In this document: positions 11,801-24,580 of the stretch, in pieces
Position numbering within the stretch: position 1 is the first letter of the stretch
Layout: each line of letters starts with the position of its first letter
Assembly (NCBI GenBank): GCA_914767715.1
Contig: OU612067.1
Coordinates: 12,841,001 to 12,905,000, forward strand
DNA from: Membranipora membranacea
Taxonomy: Eukaryota > Bryozoa > Gymnolaemata > Cheilostomatida > Membraniporidae
DNA: 64,000 bases
Direction: 5' to 3'
The notes under the pieces: generated by a model
Seen by the model: only the letters and a program-made list of their open reading frames with translations
What the model was told of the DNA's origin: nothing
Database searches by the model: none
Made by a program: the position numbers and the translations under genes

Positions 11801-14174
11801 GCACAGTTGAAATGTTTTCAATGTGACTTTTGATTATACTGTTGATATATTTATAGGAATTCAACTCAACTGGAACGGAACTTTTGTCATATTAATTTAT
11901 GCAGCAGGTTTTACAAAATATTTCACGTAAACAGGTCACCTACCTGGGGGGCAGGTCTCAGTAGCCAGTTTAGTCAATCTCTTTACTACAGCACGAGCTG
12001 TTGAGCATCCAGCAAGGGAAAACTCTATGTAGCATTGCAGAGAACTATAAAGCTTTGAACTGAAAGTAAACGAGTCAATGTAAAGGTTCAATCTAAATAA
12101 AAGCAGAGAGTTTATGTATTTTTGTCTGCCACTTTTCCAAAAAGTTTACGATAAATACATCTTGCTAGTCCCTCATGCAATTAAAAAATTCTATTGACCA
12201 AACCTGAGGACATTATTTATGAATCAAAGTATCTTTTGGAGGTTTTCTACCATGGAAGCTCACAATAGATGTCTTGTGCACTTCCAATCATTACAATTAT
12301 ATTGATGTATATTGATATTAAGTATTAAAAACATTCACTAGAGAACTGATGCATTATTACAGCGATTAATTAAGACAAAAAATCACTACAACTTTTAACT
12401 CTTTACCAATACAGATACGCTCAGCAACCAAGCTTACTCATTTTAAACAACAACTATCAAAGCACTTTAAATCTTATTACTTTTTACTACTAGTATATAT
12501 TTTTTATTTTATTTTTCTCTCCCCTTTTCCTTATTGTTTGAGTTATATGTTCTGTCACTGCATGGAAAACATTTCTAAAAATGATGTAGATAGACAATGA
12601 AAGTATATAACATGCCTTAAAGCGGCACAGGGTATAAACTTACTTGTCAGCTCCACAGTCATCGAGTACATTGTTATCTCCTGTTATACAAGTGATTAAC
12701 CCAAGACACTCTGTAAATTGAAATTCAATTGTGGTAAATTTCACATTAACCCCATCGCATAGGTCTAATTTTGGTCAAAACTTGTTGTCCAAGCAAGCTT
12801 TTCTATGGGAAATATGAAGATTTAGTTGTTTGGCAAAATATCCACACAATTATTTATATTGATGTTCCGCAGAGATGAAGGGAGTTGTACGGACTGAAGC
12901 GTTCAGTTCTGTTGATCTCTTGATCGGCTTTATGCTTGATAACTACAGACGCTTTCATTGTCAACAGGCAAACAACTGCTGTGTCAAGTCACAATAAACA
13001 GGTGGTTTTTTATGAATTTCACAGATGCTGTCCTGGTGTATAATTCACATCAATAATATCATAGTTTTGGAAAAGTAAAACCGCATCACAATTGCAAAAT
13101 AGAACTTTTCTAGTAAATCATGAAAAGTTGTACCTGTTCCGAAGCTAGGAGAGGTGGTTTCAGGTGGACATATTGCAGAATATGCTCCAAGGAGGCCAAA
13201 AATGTTTCCTAGATCAACTGATCTGTCTCCACTGCTCTCACAGTTCACTGTGTACTGGACAAGCTCTTCTAAAGCGCTGCAAACAAGGGAAATCTAAATC
13301 TTATTGGGTGTCTGTGCAAAGATCGATAACAAATCATATACCCTGTTGTGCATTTATCATTTTTTGTTTCATGAATCCTCCTATCATGTAACATCTCACT
13401 ATGTGCAGTACTCCAGCAACCAAGGACTAATCGGAGGCGGCTTTGGAAACATATTGTATAGTTTAAAACCAACAGGCCATCATTCCACAGATACTTTGTA
13501 TTATTTGTTTGGTTACATATCAGACCTTCTACATGTAAAATGTATATGTGCATCTATGTCCAGGGCTCACAGGCTTCAAATCAGTTCAATATTTTGACTT
13601 TCAATGTTTTTTTTTTATATGAGACTGGACACTGGTCAGACTCAGGGAGCAACTAGTCTTCATAAACTTAGCGCTCCAAATCAAGTGATGAGCTTTGGTG
13701 TTTAATATCAGGGTACAAAAAACGTAATGACGTATATAGAGATGTACATATGCTTACTCTGAACACTCTCCACCGTTGGCCTTTCCCAGCACACTCTCTG
13801 AAACAGCTGCATTGTCACTGACACATCCTGTAACATATATGTGATAGATTTCTAAAAGACATATTTTGGAACCCTTAACACAAAACTAATAATTCTATTG
13901 AATAGAAGCTCAATCCATAACAGAAATGTCATATTAACTACAAGAAGTTCTCTCAAGCTATACTATTACTGTGCTGTAATCTATAATCTATATTTCCCAA
14001 CTACAAAGGCGAACTGGCAACAATTGACAATGAAAAGCGGGTATGGTATGAGTAAGAAGCAGGATAGCATAGGAGAGTGACACGTTAGATTGCCAATCTA
14101 TACATACCTTGTTGAGCTGAGACAACAGATACAATAGCGAGTAGGAGAATAGTTTTCATTGTTGAGTTAATCAT
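8883..14174 (-). CDS. Secreted two-module cysteine-rich protein, intact copy M1 (10 exons, 329 aa)
   Basis: Unrecognised family. Exons, 5' to 3' on the minus strand: 14174-14108, 13827-13758, 13276-13134, 12710-12644, 12059-11944, 11216-11141, 10619-10483, 10027-9958, 9408-9277, 8994-8883. All junctions are GT-AG, and intron phases alternate 1,2 through exon 8; the total is 330 codons with one stop. Exon 1 is a signal peptide (MINSTMKTILLLAIVSVVSA); a second in-frame ATG at 14159 could also start it. Exons 2-5 and exons 6-9 are two homologous modules with 10 and 11 cysteines (motifs VNCESSGD / ANCVPSGN, QCYIEFSLAGC / CCIRRLEQRGC). Exon 10 is an Arg/Tyr-rich tail ending SPRRW and a stop. The exon 9 donor is weak (AAAAG|GTTTAT); retention of that intron would end at TAG 9237-9239. 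It is the only copy with every exon and phase intact. No enzyme motif is visible; a secreted disulfide-rich binding or defence protein is possible but not shown. Confidence 0.85.
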
Positions 14175-16184
14175 CGCTGCTCTGTATCTGCAGGTTGTTA
14201 TTGACTGAGAAACAGCTTACAAATAAAAGTTTCTTCTTTGTGCAGAGATAACAAGAGTATTATTTAATACCACTGACTGACCTATATTTAAGAGTCATAA
14301 GTTGGTCAAGGTGACCTTACACTGTCTATATTTAAATTTGCTAATTATAGACAGTTGTGTTGTTTTGGCAGCCAGGGTATAGATTAATGATTATGCTACT
14401 GGTTTAGAAGGTTTCTTAGAAAATAAGAAAATTAGAGGGTATATAATATTAAGCCTTAGGGGAAAACCCCTTCCATGATAACAGGAATTCGCGCTTGAAA
14501 CAATGTGAAAAGGTAGAATAATTGCAGGTATATGACACAATGAAGCTATGAAATAAATGATGCAACTGCAACTTTGATATCATACTTCCAAGTGCGCCAG
14601 TGGGTAAATTTTAGGCACGCTACATATTATGACATAATCATCAGTTCTTGCAAAGGAAGAGCTCACACTGTATTTAGTACCCGCATGTGAATGGAAATAC
14701 TCTGCTGTTTCAAATTGCGTCAAATAATTGATGTTTCTTTGATGTAACATAATTATGCAACAGGTGTGCAGAGTGTGAAAAATAAAACCTCCACACAAGT
14801 CATTAAATACAACAATCATTGCCACCTAGGGTAATTTCAATCAAGACGCAGAGATAAATTTCTGCTATATCTAGGGATTAGCATTAGGCAGAACTTAAAG
14901 TGGATACCCGATGAAGTTCTAACTTATTGTATGTTTTACATGAGGTTCTAAACTCTCATTTGAGCCATTGAACAAAACTCTTCACCTACCACAGGCAGAT
15001 CTGTTGATGCTCAAAGCTGATGCTTCATGAAAACAGTCATGGTCCCAGCTCATGACCTCACAAGCAGTGTTTTCTTAAATCAATGTGATACCGAATGTGA
15101 ATAAATGGACTCGCTAGAACGTAGGATTCCAATTACATATCTTAGCTCCATGTAAGGGCCAATGAGAAAATTTTAGTCTAAGCTCCTATTCATTAAAATA
15201 CATTACGGGTGTCACAGTGGTATTGCTTCAGAGCAATCCAAATATTAGGGGAGTGATGGTACAGATCCCCTCAAAAACTTTGGAATGAGTGAATAAGATA
15301 TCAGGCTATAATCACCTTGATTTTTATTGGATATTTTTGCTCGGAACAATCAAATAACAATGGATAATACAAGCAGTAAAAACCATTAGTGGCAAATGTT
15401 AAACACTGTCTATGACGTCAGAAGGTCAAGGACATTTAAATGGTTTCTCAATGTGACTGAATTTATTGACTGTTTGATGGAGATCTCATCTTTGAGCATC
15501 AGCAGATCTGGTTGTGGTAGGTGTAGAATCTTGTCCAATGGCTCATCTGAAAGCTCATCACCTAAAGTAAAACATGACAACACTTAGAACTTCACTGGCA
15601 TTAGCCTTTAAACTACAATTCAGCGCGGCCACCTAAATGTTCCAATTGGCTCTGGCCAACCGTTAGACCAAGTAGAAGATATTCTTTGATGAGTACCTTT
15701 TAATTATCATAGAACACTATGCATGCAGGTGGCGAGCCTGATTATCAATTTAAATAACATAAGGTTTTGGCATGACAATCGAGTGTACTAACAATGATAA
15801 TTATTCCTTTAAAGTGGCTTAGATTCTAAGGACAACATGTCAAACTATTATTTTCTAACAGTGGGACATACTGCTCATTGGCGTTTTCACCAAAGTGCAA
15901 GTTGAGAATTTTGCATTTAATTTTGAAATGTTGATTAACCTGTGTCAGACATCGGTATTGGAGCCTGAAGAAAATTCACCAGCCAGAGATGGCAAAACCA
16001 AAACATGTATTCAGCATAAAACGTCATCAACTATGAATTGCAATGTAATACCAAGTTAGTCTCAGAAAACTGAATTATGTTCAACGAACATTACTTAACA
16101 ATTTGGTTCAGTAATAACCACAGATATATATTATACTATATGGATTGTTAGAAGAACATATCTGACCCTTAGTGATTCAGTAAC
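14175..16184. other. Upstream region of M1, duplicated with that of M2
   Basis: Sequence 14280-14900 is the promoter side of M1. It is recognisably repeated at about 16640-17170 upstream of M2: shared blocks include agtcataagttgg-like, attagagggtatat, aagccttagggg and gtatatgacacaatgaagc. This shows that the duplication unit included at least 0.6 kb of 5' flank. Between 14980 and 15570 there is also a short inverted pair (acctaccaca...cagatctg...gatgctcaaag). No coding exon is supported here. Confidence 0.55.
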
Positions 16185-16483
16185 CTGTCCCAGCATGCTC
16201 CCTGTATGAGAGCTGCATTGTCACTGGCAAATTCTATTTCGCAATAATATATAATATATTTCTGATTTCTAAATAACATTTTTTGGGATGCTCTACACAC
16301 AATACTATAAAAATGCCAAATCTAAGGCAACAAAATTTGATCCAGCACTGCTCCAGTGTGTTGTCATAAAAAGCCTAGAAGTTTGAACATTAAACGAATA
16401 GTTACTAGTTACATACTTTGTTGAGCTAAGACTACAGAAACAATTGTGAGTAAGAAAAAAGCCTGTATCATTGAGTAAATCAT
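16185..16483 (-). pseudogene. Truncated copy M2 of the cysteine-rich family (exons 1-2)
   Basis: Exon 1 (16483-16417, 67 nt, same length and phase as M1) encodes an intact signal peptide MIYSMIQAFFLLTIVSVVLA-QQ and ends at a good donor (A|GTATGT). About 175 bp downstream, 16240-16185 is a decayed exon 2: the stretch CCAGTGACAATGCAGCT corresponds to the VSDNAA codons of M1, but the acceptor and the key Cys codon are changed. No later exons are found before the M1 flank begins. It is therefore a dead or truncated copy that kept a perfect signal exon. Confidence 0.75.
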
Positions 16484-17364
16484 CTCTTTAATTGCAAGGC
16501 AGGTGAATAAGAATCAGCCATCAAATAGTAGTATCTGCGTTTTGCAGGGCTAGTAAAACATGTCATTATTTTGTCATTGTAATATAAGTAATATTATTTC
16601 ATATCATTATTATATTATCTCGCATAGGTTGAATTCGATTTTGGAGTCATAAGTTTGTCAGGCTGTCCTGATGCGGTCTATACTTAAGTGATACAGTTGT
16701 GTTGTGTTGACAGCCAGAGTATAGAGTAGTGATTATATGACAGATAATTAGAGGGTATATACTATTAAGCCTTAGGGGATTGCCCCTCCCATGATATCAG
16801 GAATTGCATTTGGAACAATGTGAACATGTAGAATAATATCAGGTATATGACACAATGAAGCTTCAGTGTATGAGCAACAGTATAATTTACAGCATGCTTC
16901 GAAGTGTACCATTGCATAAAGTTAGGTCTTGTTACACAATATGAGATAAATGCTAAGGTCTCTCGAAACCAAGACCTACATGAAAAGATTTCATGTCTCT
17001 CTTGACATCAGGTGATTTGGTGATGTAGCATAATTCTGCAACAGCTATACAAAGTGTCAAAACAAAAAAAAACTTGTGATTGGAACAACAAACATTGCCT
17101 GGGTAGTTTTGCTATAGACGCAACGCTATATTTCTAAAAAATCTAGGGACTTAAACTAGGCAGGGCTTTAGCCAGTATTTTGCATGCCAATATGATTGTT
17201 TCATTTGGCGGTGGCCAACTTCCATATACCATGTTGTTCACTATTCTTTGCAGAGAACATTCTCAATATTACAGAATGCAATGCATGACAGTGTGTTGTT
17301 TTATGTACCTTATAATCTAAAGACCTCTACTCACCATAAACTAATCAAGGCTTTATCAGGCCTG
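16484..17364. other. Upstream flank of M2, no gene
   Basis: Homologous to the flank upstream of M1 (blocks at about 16640-16870 and 17030-17170). No exon is seen. Confidence 0.45.
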
Positions 17365-17790
17365 TACTACTCCCTACAGTGTGCAGACTGATCGGCTGCA
17401 AGCGTGTGTGATGAGACATCTCTGATCAATCATGGGTATCTCATGGAGAGACAAGATCGTGAATGTTGAGGTACTAAAGAGAGCAGGGTTACCGTCCCTA
17501 AAGGCCATACTCATTCAGATGAATCTGATATGGCTTGGCCATGTAGAAAGGATGGACCATAACCGCCTACCTCGACAACTACTCTACTCCCAGCTGAAGG
17601 AGGGAAGACGTAATCAAGGGAGCCCAGGTTAAGGTTCAAAGATACTGTGGAGAGGAATATTAAGAAGCTGGACATCGACAGAGCAAATTGGCAAAAAAAT
17701 GCTAGAAATAGAGACCGCTGGAGATGTTCGATCAGACCGAAATGAAGACAGTCAATGTTGTATCGACAGACTGCTATGATGATGATGACT
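17365..17790 (+). mobile_element. LINE 3' fragment (end of ORF2, non-LTR retrotransposon)
   Basis: The frame reads MRHL, a stop at 17421-17423, then SIMGISWRDKI...VEVLKRAGLPSL...LIWLGHVERMDHNRLPRQLL and, after another stop, RFKDTVERN...RANWQKNARNRDRWR. This is the familiar C-terminal segment that follows the reverse transcriptase in a common animal LINE group (the GHV.RM...RLP...LL motif). In-frame stops at 17421-17423 and 17631-17633 show it is dead. The 3' end is a short ATG microsatellite (17777-17789). It is inserted between M2 and M3. Confidence 0.8.
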
Positions 17791-18212
17791 ACTCCCTCTA
17801 ATTGTGAGCAGATCAGTTCAAACTGTCATTTTGTAATTGTGGAACATAATGTTTATAGGAGGTTCAGTTAGGCATTATTGAACTTTGGACGCTCTTCTGC
17901 ATCCCATTGATATTGATGTGGCAGTTACTGGTTCTCTTACAGAGAATATACCAGAGATGACACACTCAAAGCCCAATACCTAACATCTATGTTCAGCATA
18001 AACCATTAGGAGTAAGAATACAAATTGGAATTGTATTTAATAGTAAACAGTTTGTCTCAGAAAAGAGAAAAAGAAAAGTTTTCATTCAATTTTCACAGGT
18101 GACCCATCAACAAATGGCAGCCCAAAACTCTAAATCATAGTTGATCTCTTAAAACATGAAATTGTAATGAAAAGCACAACATCGATTGGTGCACTCATTT
18201 CTGTCACAACTA

Positions 18213-19584
18213 TTACCATCTGTGTAAGGGGCGCCTCGAGTTATGTGGAAAGTATGATCTTCTGTTTGGTGATCTTAGGCTAAGTCTTCCACTATTTTTT
18301 TTCCTCAAACTTTTTCTGTAAAAAATACACAACACACTCATATTTTGGTCAGGTATAGCATGTGTAGAGATTGGATGAGTCTAAAAACTTACATTCATAA
18401 AGCGATTGAGCTTTGGTCGGCAGTTGGTACCACACATTCACTCAAATTCACCTGTTTCTGAATCTGATCAGAAAAATCAGATTACAAACATCATACCCTT
18501 ATTTCCTCTTATCATAAACAGTGCAACTTTGGAGGGTGTGCTCCTTGACACAGATGAATATGCTCTCCAGTTGAATATCAACCATGACTATACAGGTGCA
18601 GTATACACGAGGCTTTTGAACAGGGGGCAATAGCTCAGAATGATAAGGATAATTTTTTTGGAGACAAACAGCGCGGTTTCCGGAAACGATTAAAAAAATG
18701 GTTTCCTAGCAGAAAAGACGGAAATGTTTTTCCACAAGAAATTTATTTAACCTAAGTTTTGATGATCACTATTTGCTAACATCACTACTTTAGCATGGTA
18801 CCTAATTACGGAATGCCCCAGCAGAAATTACAAAATTTGAAAACAGATTGAACGAATCAAAAGAGCATCAATGCTCATTTTAAATTGAGTCCTGTAAACA
18901 TATCAACATTTTTCTCTAATACCTCCTGGGATCACATCATTTATAATTAATTATAAAAATGAAAAAAATTTCGTTTAATCTCGAACTTTGCCTGTGTTGT
19001 AAGAATTCTGAATGGCACGGAGAGAAAGACCAATATCTGACAAACCTTTTGTACGAGTAAACGGTTGGGGAGCATATTACAGTCAATGTACCAGATCATG
19101 TATGATGTATCAGATAAAAGAAAGTGCCACTGATTCAGCTTAGAATTTCAGATATTACAGATCTTTGGTACACCATGAAAAGAGCTCAACTATGGCTAGC
19201 TGAAACAGCATTGTTTCTCAGTTACAAGTGACATCTCATCTGTACCATTATTGTGATTTTGTGAACATGGTCTAATCTGTAAATCTCATTCAGGTTTTTA
19301 CCACCCATGATCTCAATACTCGATAGGTCATCAGGTTGATAAGGAAAAAGGTCAATCTATAAATTGAATGCCAAATCTATATAAAATCTATATTATCAGT
19401 CTGTTAAAATCTGCAAGTCATTGAACCCATAGAGATCTGTCAATAGTTGAAAAAACATTTCAGATGCGGGTATGGCATCCAGGGGAGTGCCTTGTTAGTT
19501 TATCTACAGATATACACCTTGTTGAGCTGAGACTGCAGATGCAATCGTGATAAGGAGAATGGTCTGCATCATTGAGTAAATCAT
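18213..19584 (-). pseudogene. Internally deleted copy M3 of the cysteine-rich family
   Basis: Exon 1 (19584-19518) encodes MIYSMMQTILLITIASAVSA-QQ with a donor G|GTGTAT. The next recognisable piece is the 3' end of exon 9 (about 19073-19046: GCTCCCCAACC...TACAAAAG followed by GTTTGTC). After that comes exon 10 (18315-18213) with the conserved tail codons RRSYFPHN and final RW-TAA. Exons 2-8 and most of exon 9 are missing. Exon 1 ends in phase 1, whereas exon 10 expects phase 2, so direct splicing gives a stop within a few codons. It is a pseudogene that shows the tail exon is an old part of the gene. Confidence 0.75.
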
Positions 19585-20300
19585 CTCTATGCTGTCACTT
19601 AAGGTTGTCATCGACTGAGCGGCAGGCAACGAGTAAAAAAATACCTGCTTTTAAGCAGAGATAGCAAGATTATTATATCATTCAACTGACCGACATTAAT
19701 TTTAGATTCAGATGCAGTTTTTACCTAAGTCAAGGAATAATAGATAGTTAGATGTCTTGCTCTAAATGACAGGGCGTACATCAAGGATTAGCCAACAGAC
19801 CTCTTCATTACCATGATAATTAGGGGGGGGTATTTAGCCTTAGGTGATTACAGCCTTGAAAGACAATGTGCGCAGGAAGTATATGATAAAACTGTTGATT
19901 ACAAATGATGCAACAACAAATGTGCCTTAGGGTGAATGTGTTACATGTTATAACAAAATTTTCAACTCTTGCAAATGCCGAGCATATATTTTATTCAGTA
20001 GCCACATGGGAATTGAAGGTTCTTTGATGTTTGTTAGAATCAGGTAATTGGTGGTTCCTTACTGTAACCTAGTTCGGCAACAGGCGTGCAGTGGATTGAA
20101 AAAAATAATATCTTAATGGTGCAACAACAAATGCGCCTTAGGGTGAATGTGTTACATGTTATAGCAAAATGTTCAACTCTTGCAAATGCCGAGCATACAT
20201 TTTATTCAGTAGCAGCTCATGTGAATTGAAGGTTCTTTGGGGTTCCTTAATGTAGCCTAGTTCCGCAACAAGTGTGCAGGGAACTGTAAATAAGAACCTA
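19585..20300. repeat. M3 upstream flank with a ~190 bp tandem duplication
   Basis: Blocks 19911-20100 and 20119-20289 are direct copies (caacaacaaatg.gccttag, gtgaatgtgttacatgttat, ttcaactcttgcaaatgccg). Related sequence also occurs upstream of M4 at about 28020-28090, so it belongs to the duplicated gene flank. Confidence 0.65.
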
Positions 20301-21839
20301 CACAGATGATTAACTGCTAAGATTATTCCCATCTCCATTTAAGCTAAAATTAGGTACAAGTTTTTTGGCTGTATTTTTAGCCAGAATTAACATTGTTTAC
20401 GCAGCAGGAATCTTGCTCTAATGTTGTGGCTTAATCAAGGTAATTGATAGAAAATGCGCTGGGTTTTTGCTAGAAAAGCACTCCTAACTGATGTATGAAT
20501 CTTGAAATTTGATATCCTCATTTCATAACCCTTGACCATAGGCTAAGAACTGACCATTTTGATAAGTATTATCTAACCTTTATGCAGGCTGCCTATATTT
20601 TTACATTACATTATTAAAAAGGCATTTATGTCTTGTTTTGGGAAATTCTGAATAAAGTTTCGGATGGAAGATCTGGACACAGTAAAGGGATCAATCGTCA
20701 AAATCGATGGAAAGCAGCATTCCTATTTTTCTTCCTTTTCTGGATTATGATAACACACATTACATTTTTTGTAGAAAAAAATTTTCTTTGCTGGTGGGAT
20801 AAATGGTTTACACATCTCAATTCAAGTTACATAGCAACAAACCCGTAAGGATGACTCGTAGTGAATTCACATTATCAACTCTTTTTGATTGATAATTTAT
20901 TTATTCACAGATATACCTCCCGGTCAAAGCCGCTTATAATAAACATCATGGCTGGTCTCTAAATTATAAACTTGTATTATGATATATATTACTTTGTATT
21001 ATAGACTCGATAACAAACCTCGACAGGACTCTATGTGGAGTATTAGCTTTGAGGCATGTAATTGTGGGTAACGTAACAGTTGAATTATGTAGCACCATCG
21101 GTGTTAACAGTGTGTTGCAAACAACAAGCTTTTTTTATTGATAACTCAATCAGATTTTGAGTTTGAGTGCTATGGATTAAGCAGTCTTTCCTGAAAAGTT
21201 TGATCTACGTTTCCACCCAAAAAGATGGATAACAATTTGCTGCTGAATGTCAAAAATACTTCAAGCTTGAAATCCAATGAACATTGATCGAGTCATCAAC
21301 AAAAAACACAGGATGTGGACTTCATGTTAATTATAGCACCCGTGCTGCTACACGTTTGAATGTTGTAACATCACCCACAATTAAGTGCCCCACTTTGGCT
21401 GTATATGTTGTCCTGTCTACATTATTTGTTAAGTCTATGCCTTGTACCAATAATATTTTATTAGATTATTATGTCATATTAGTTATCACTTTTATTTTAT
21501 CATTAAACAAAATAAAAACTACTATTTTAGCAGGCAAAATATGTGTATTAAATTATGTTTTTGAAAGACATATAGTTCTGTGGATAGTTGTTTTTGGATA
21601 TAAAGTGATATGTCATGCTTAGAGCTATGATTCCTCGTACTATTGATATGCGATTTCTCCCCAAAGCATAATGGTGGAGTAAGGAGAAGAAGGGGACAAT
21701 ATCAAGTATTTATTCTCCATCATGGTCTTATCCTCAACAGGTGGCGATGTCCTTCATCAAAGTTCTAGATTTTGATCCCTTGTACACCTGCTCCAGAATA
21801 ACCTTGCAGCAGTGACATTTTGGGAAAAAATGGGAGTGG
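20301..21839. other. Intergenic spacer between divergent copies M3 and P1
   Basis: No exon is recognised. It includes the second copy of the small fold-back (21128-21308; arms with gataactcaatcaga and gatcgagtcatcaac). The flanking sequence cacaattaagtgccccac near 21378 is inverted relative to 30620-30655, which indicates another dispersed repeat. Confidence 0.45.
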
Positions 21840-22094
21840 TTGTTCCATAAAGAAAGTTAATGGATGTGAGAACCTTCAATTATAGAACTAATGAGGAAGC
21901 CTTCTAGACTAGTTACATAACCATTAATATAGACTCTATCTGTCAAAACAATACAACTAAAATGAAACTGAAATCTTATTGTATCAATGTTATGATATGA
22001 GTATATCTCCATACAGTGCACAAGCTCCTATTCCTTTGCTGCTTTCCAGTCGGTAACAACCTGCATTGGAAGCGTAGGGACGATTTACTCAACA
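21840..22094 (+). promoter_or_regulatory. P1 promoter region with ISRE-like motif
   Basis: This block is highly similar to the region before P2 (28080-28351), including aaagttaatgg, ctagac.agttacataac and atatctccatacagtgc. Both carry AAAATGAAACTGAAATC (P1 at about 21959-21975; P2 at about 28219-28235). GAAACTGAAA fits the GAAANNGAAA core bound by IRF-type factors. That it is a functional regulatory site is an inference from sequence and from conservation between only two copies. Confidence 0.45.
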
Positions 22095-22513
22095 ATGCAG
22101 TTTTTCCTTTTGCTTTGGATCGTATCTGTTGTTTCAGCTCGACAAGGTATGAATCCATAGGTTAGAAAGTAATTCAATGTGTCACTAATCTTGGTACTCG
22201 AGGCTTCCCAAACTTATTTGTTGACGAAGCTCTTTTAATTGGTTTGATGACTTGGAGATTATTGCACACTTAGAATAAGTAGCTGTTTTTCTAGATTTGG
22301 CATTTTCTTCATAGGTAGAGCTTTAAATTTATATATTTTGAAGACAGTTGTGTTGTAGATCTAAATATATGTCAAATTTCTATTATTGCAGCATTAGAAT
22401 GTGTCAGTGACAATACAGCTGTTACAGAGGATGCGCTGGAACTGGCAAACAATGGAGAATGTTCAGAGTAGGAAAAGAATATGCTGTAACATAATACAAA
22501 AATTCAAATTGTA

Positions 22514-22517
<4 letters not shown>

Positions 22518-22551
<34 letters not shown>
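22518..22551. repeat. (TA)n microsatellite in P1 intron 2
   Basis: An AT dinucleotide run follows exon 2. P2 has TA runs at the corresponding place (28816-28860), so the microsatellite predates that duplication. Confidence 0.85.
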
Positions 22552-22555
<4 letters not shown>

Positions 22556-23179
22556 AAGTATCAAACATTACACACGTTATTTTGATACTCTGATTACATC
22601 AAATTATTAAACTGTTAAGATCATACATGCTCTTTGATCCGATGTACTTTAGAGGATTTTCTATCGTCTAAACTGATGATACAAAGTTTCTCTGTGATGA
22701 CCACTCGTTGATTCGGAAACATTTATGATAGTGCTTACAATGAAGTTACAAAGCCATGACAGATTAGTCTTTGCTCAATTGAATACTAACCACCAAGACT
22801 GATATGTTACATGAAACACGAACCGCTAAAAGCAAGATGAAATAAACATTGTGCAGTGTATCTGATGTGGTATAATTTCAATCTAGCTGAGGTTTGAACA
22901 GAGACCATAAGTTTAATGTTTATTTTGTTTGCAGCGGCTTAGAACTGGTTGTCCAGTATCTTCTAAACTGTGAGAGCAGAGGTGACAGATCTGTGGATCT
23001 AGGAAACATTTTTGCTCTACTCGAAGTGTTCTTCGATGTATGCTCGCTTGGAACCACCTCTCCTAGCTTCGGTCCAGGTATGATATTTATGATTATTTTC
23101 TAAATTGGTTTGGTAATGTCATTGATATGAAATGAACCCTATTATGGCACCTGTGAAAATTATAAATCAACCTGTCATA

Positions 23180-23980
23180 TATTATGCACTCTAATTTATT
23201 GTGATTTTTTGTGATTTTTTGTGATTTATTGTGATTTATTAACATTTATTGTCATTTATTGACATTTATTATCATTTATTGTCATTGATGTTATTATTAT
23301 GATTCATTTGTCAAATTGAATGATATAAAACAGTTGGAATGGAGTTAATTGTGTGAGAAGCTGACAGTTACCAGGCAGAAGTGTGATCTGCAAGCACCTC
23401 CTGTTCACTGAAGCATTATAAGGCAGAGAATGAGAGTTACCTTCTTCTTTTGGCCTGATAACTGCCAAATTTTCTCATACATTGAACTCAATTTCAAATG
23501 TGTTATATCATACATTATAAAAGATGAATCATAATTGTACCATAAATGATAAATAACATCAATAAAAATAAATGACAATAAATGACAATAAATGATAATA
23601 AATGACAATAAATGACAATGAATGACAATGAATGACGATAAATGACGATAAATGACAATAAATGACAATAAATGACAAAAAATCACAATAAATCGCAAAA
23701 AATATGATAATAAATGATAACAAATGACTGAAAATGACCATAAATGAAAAGAAATGACCATAAATGACATTAAATGACAATGAATGACAATAAATGACCA
23801 TAAATGACCATAAATGACAATAAGTGACAATAAATGACAAAAAATCACAATAAATCACAAGAAATGATAATAAATCAGAATAAATGACAAAAAATGACCA
23901 TAAATGACCATAATTGACCATAAATGACAGTTGATGACAATAAATGATAATAAATGACAGTAAATGACAATCTGACAAAT
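23180..23980. mobile_element. Fold-back element with tandem-repeat arms (P1 intron 3)
   Basis: The left side (about 23195-23290) is tandem TTTATTGTCA-like 10-mers, followed by a body (23290-23385: tgttattattatgattcat...agttaccaggc). After a spacer the body recurs inverted (about 23440-23560: gcctgataactgcc...atgaatcataattgtaccat), and the right side is about 40 copies of TGACAATAAA-like 10-mers (23566-23975). So simple-repeat arms flank an inverted body, much like the layout of Drosophila FB elements. A solo arm plus body is in P2 intron 3 at about 29590-29805. Long open frames rich in F, I, V, H and L across the right arm are artefacts of the repeat. Confidence 0.65.
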
Positions 23981-24580
23981 ATTATCATGAGTAACTGCCT
24001 GACTATAATAGGCATTGGTCTTTGGGTAGGCTTCAAGTATACCATAACGTACTCAATTTCCTATTTGCAGAGTGTCTTCATTTGATCACGTGTATATCAG
24101 GAGATATAATAATGTACTTGATGACTGTGGAACTGAGAAGTAAGTTCTCACTACATATCCTCCCTCATATCATCAATCTCAATAATATTGCAATCAATTC
24201 AAAATCTTGAGATTGAAAACTGCAATAGATTGAGCAGTTCTTTTATATTGATTTTCAGCTACATAATTAATTGAACAAACAGTGCCTTGTTTTGGTCTTT
24301 AAAATTGATAAAAACTAATAAACTCAACGTTCAATAAGACTCTGCCAACCTATCAGATCTTTCCTGGTTGGGATTTGAAATATGTTAAGTCACCAGGATC
24401 AACAGTTTTACTTGTCATAATTTGAACTTTGCTTTCTTTCAGTTCAAAGCTGTATAGCTCACTGCAATGCTACATAAGCTTTTCCCTTGGTGGATGCTCG
24501 ACAGCCAGGTCGGTAGTTAAGAAACTGACTAAACTAGCAACTAATACCTGCCCTTCACAGTGGCGTATATTAGCACTCAC

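Noticed and set aside
21284-21622. 112-codon plus-strand open frame
   Set aside because: It starts inside a fold-back repeat and shows no recognisable motif, signal peptide or splice context.
23405-23978. Open frames of 139-147 codons on the minus strand, rich in F, I, V, H, L
   Set aside because: They lie across a degenerate 10-bp repeat array inside P1 intron 3, with no protein-like composition or homologue.
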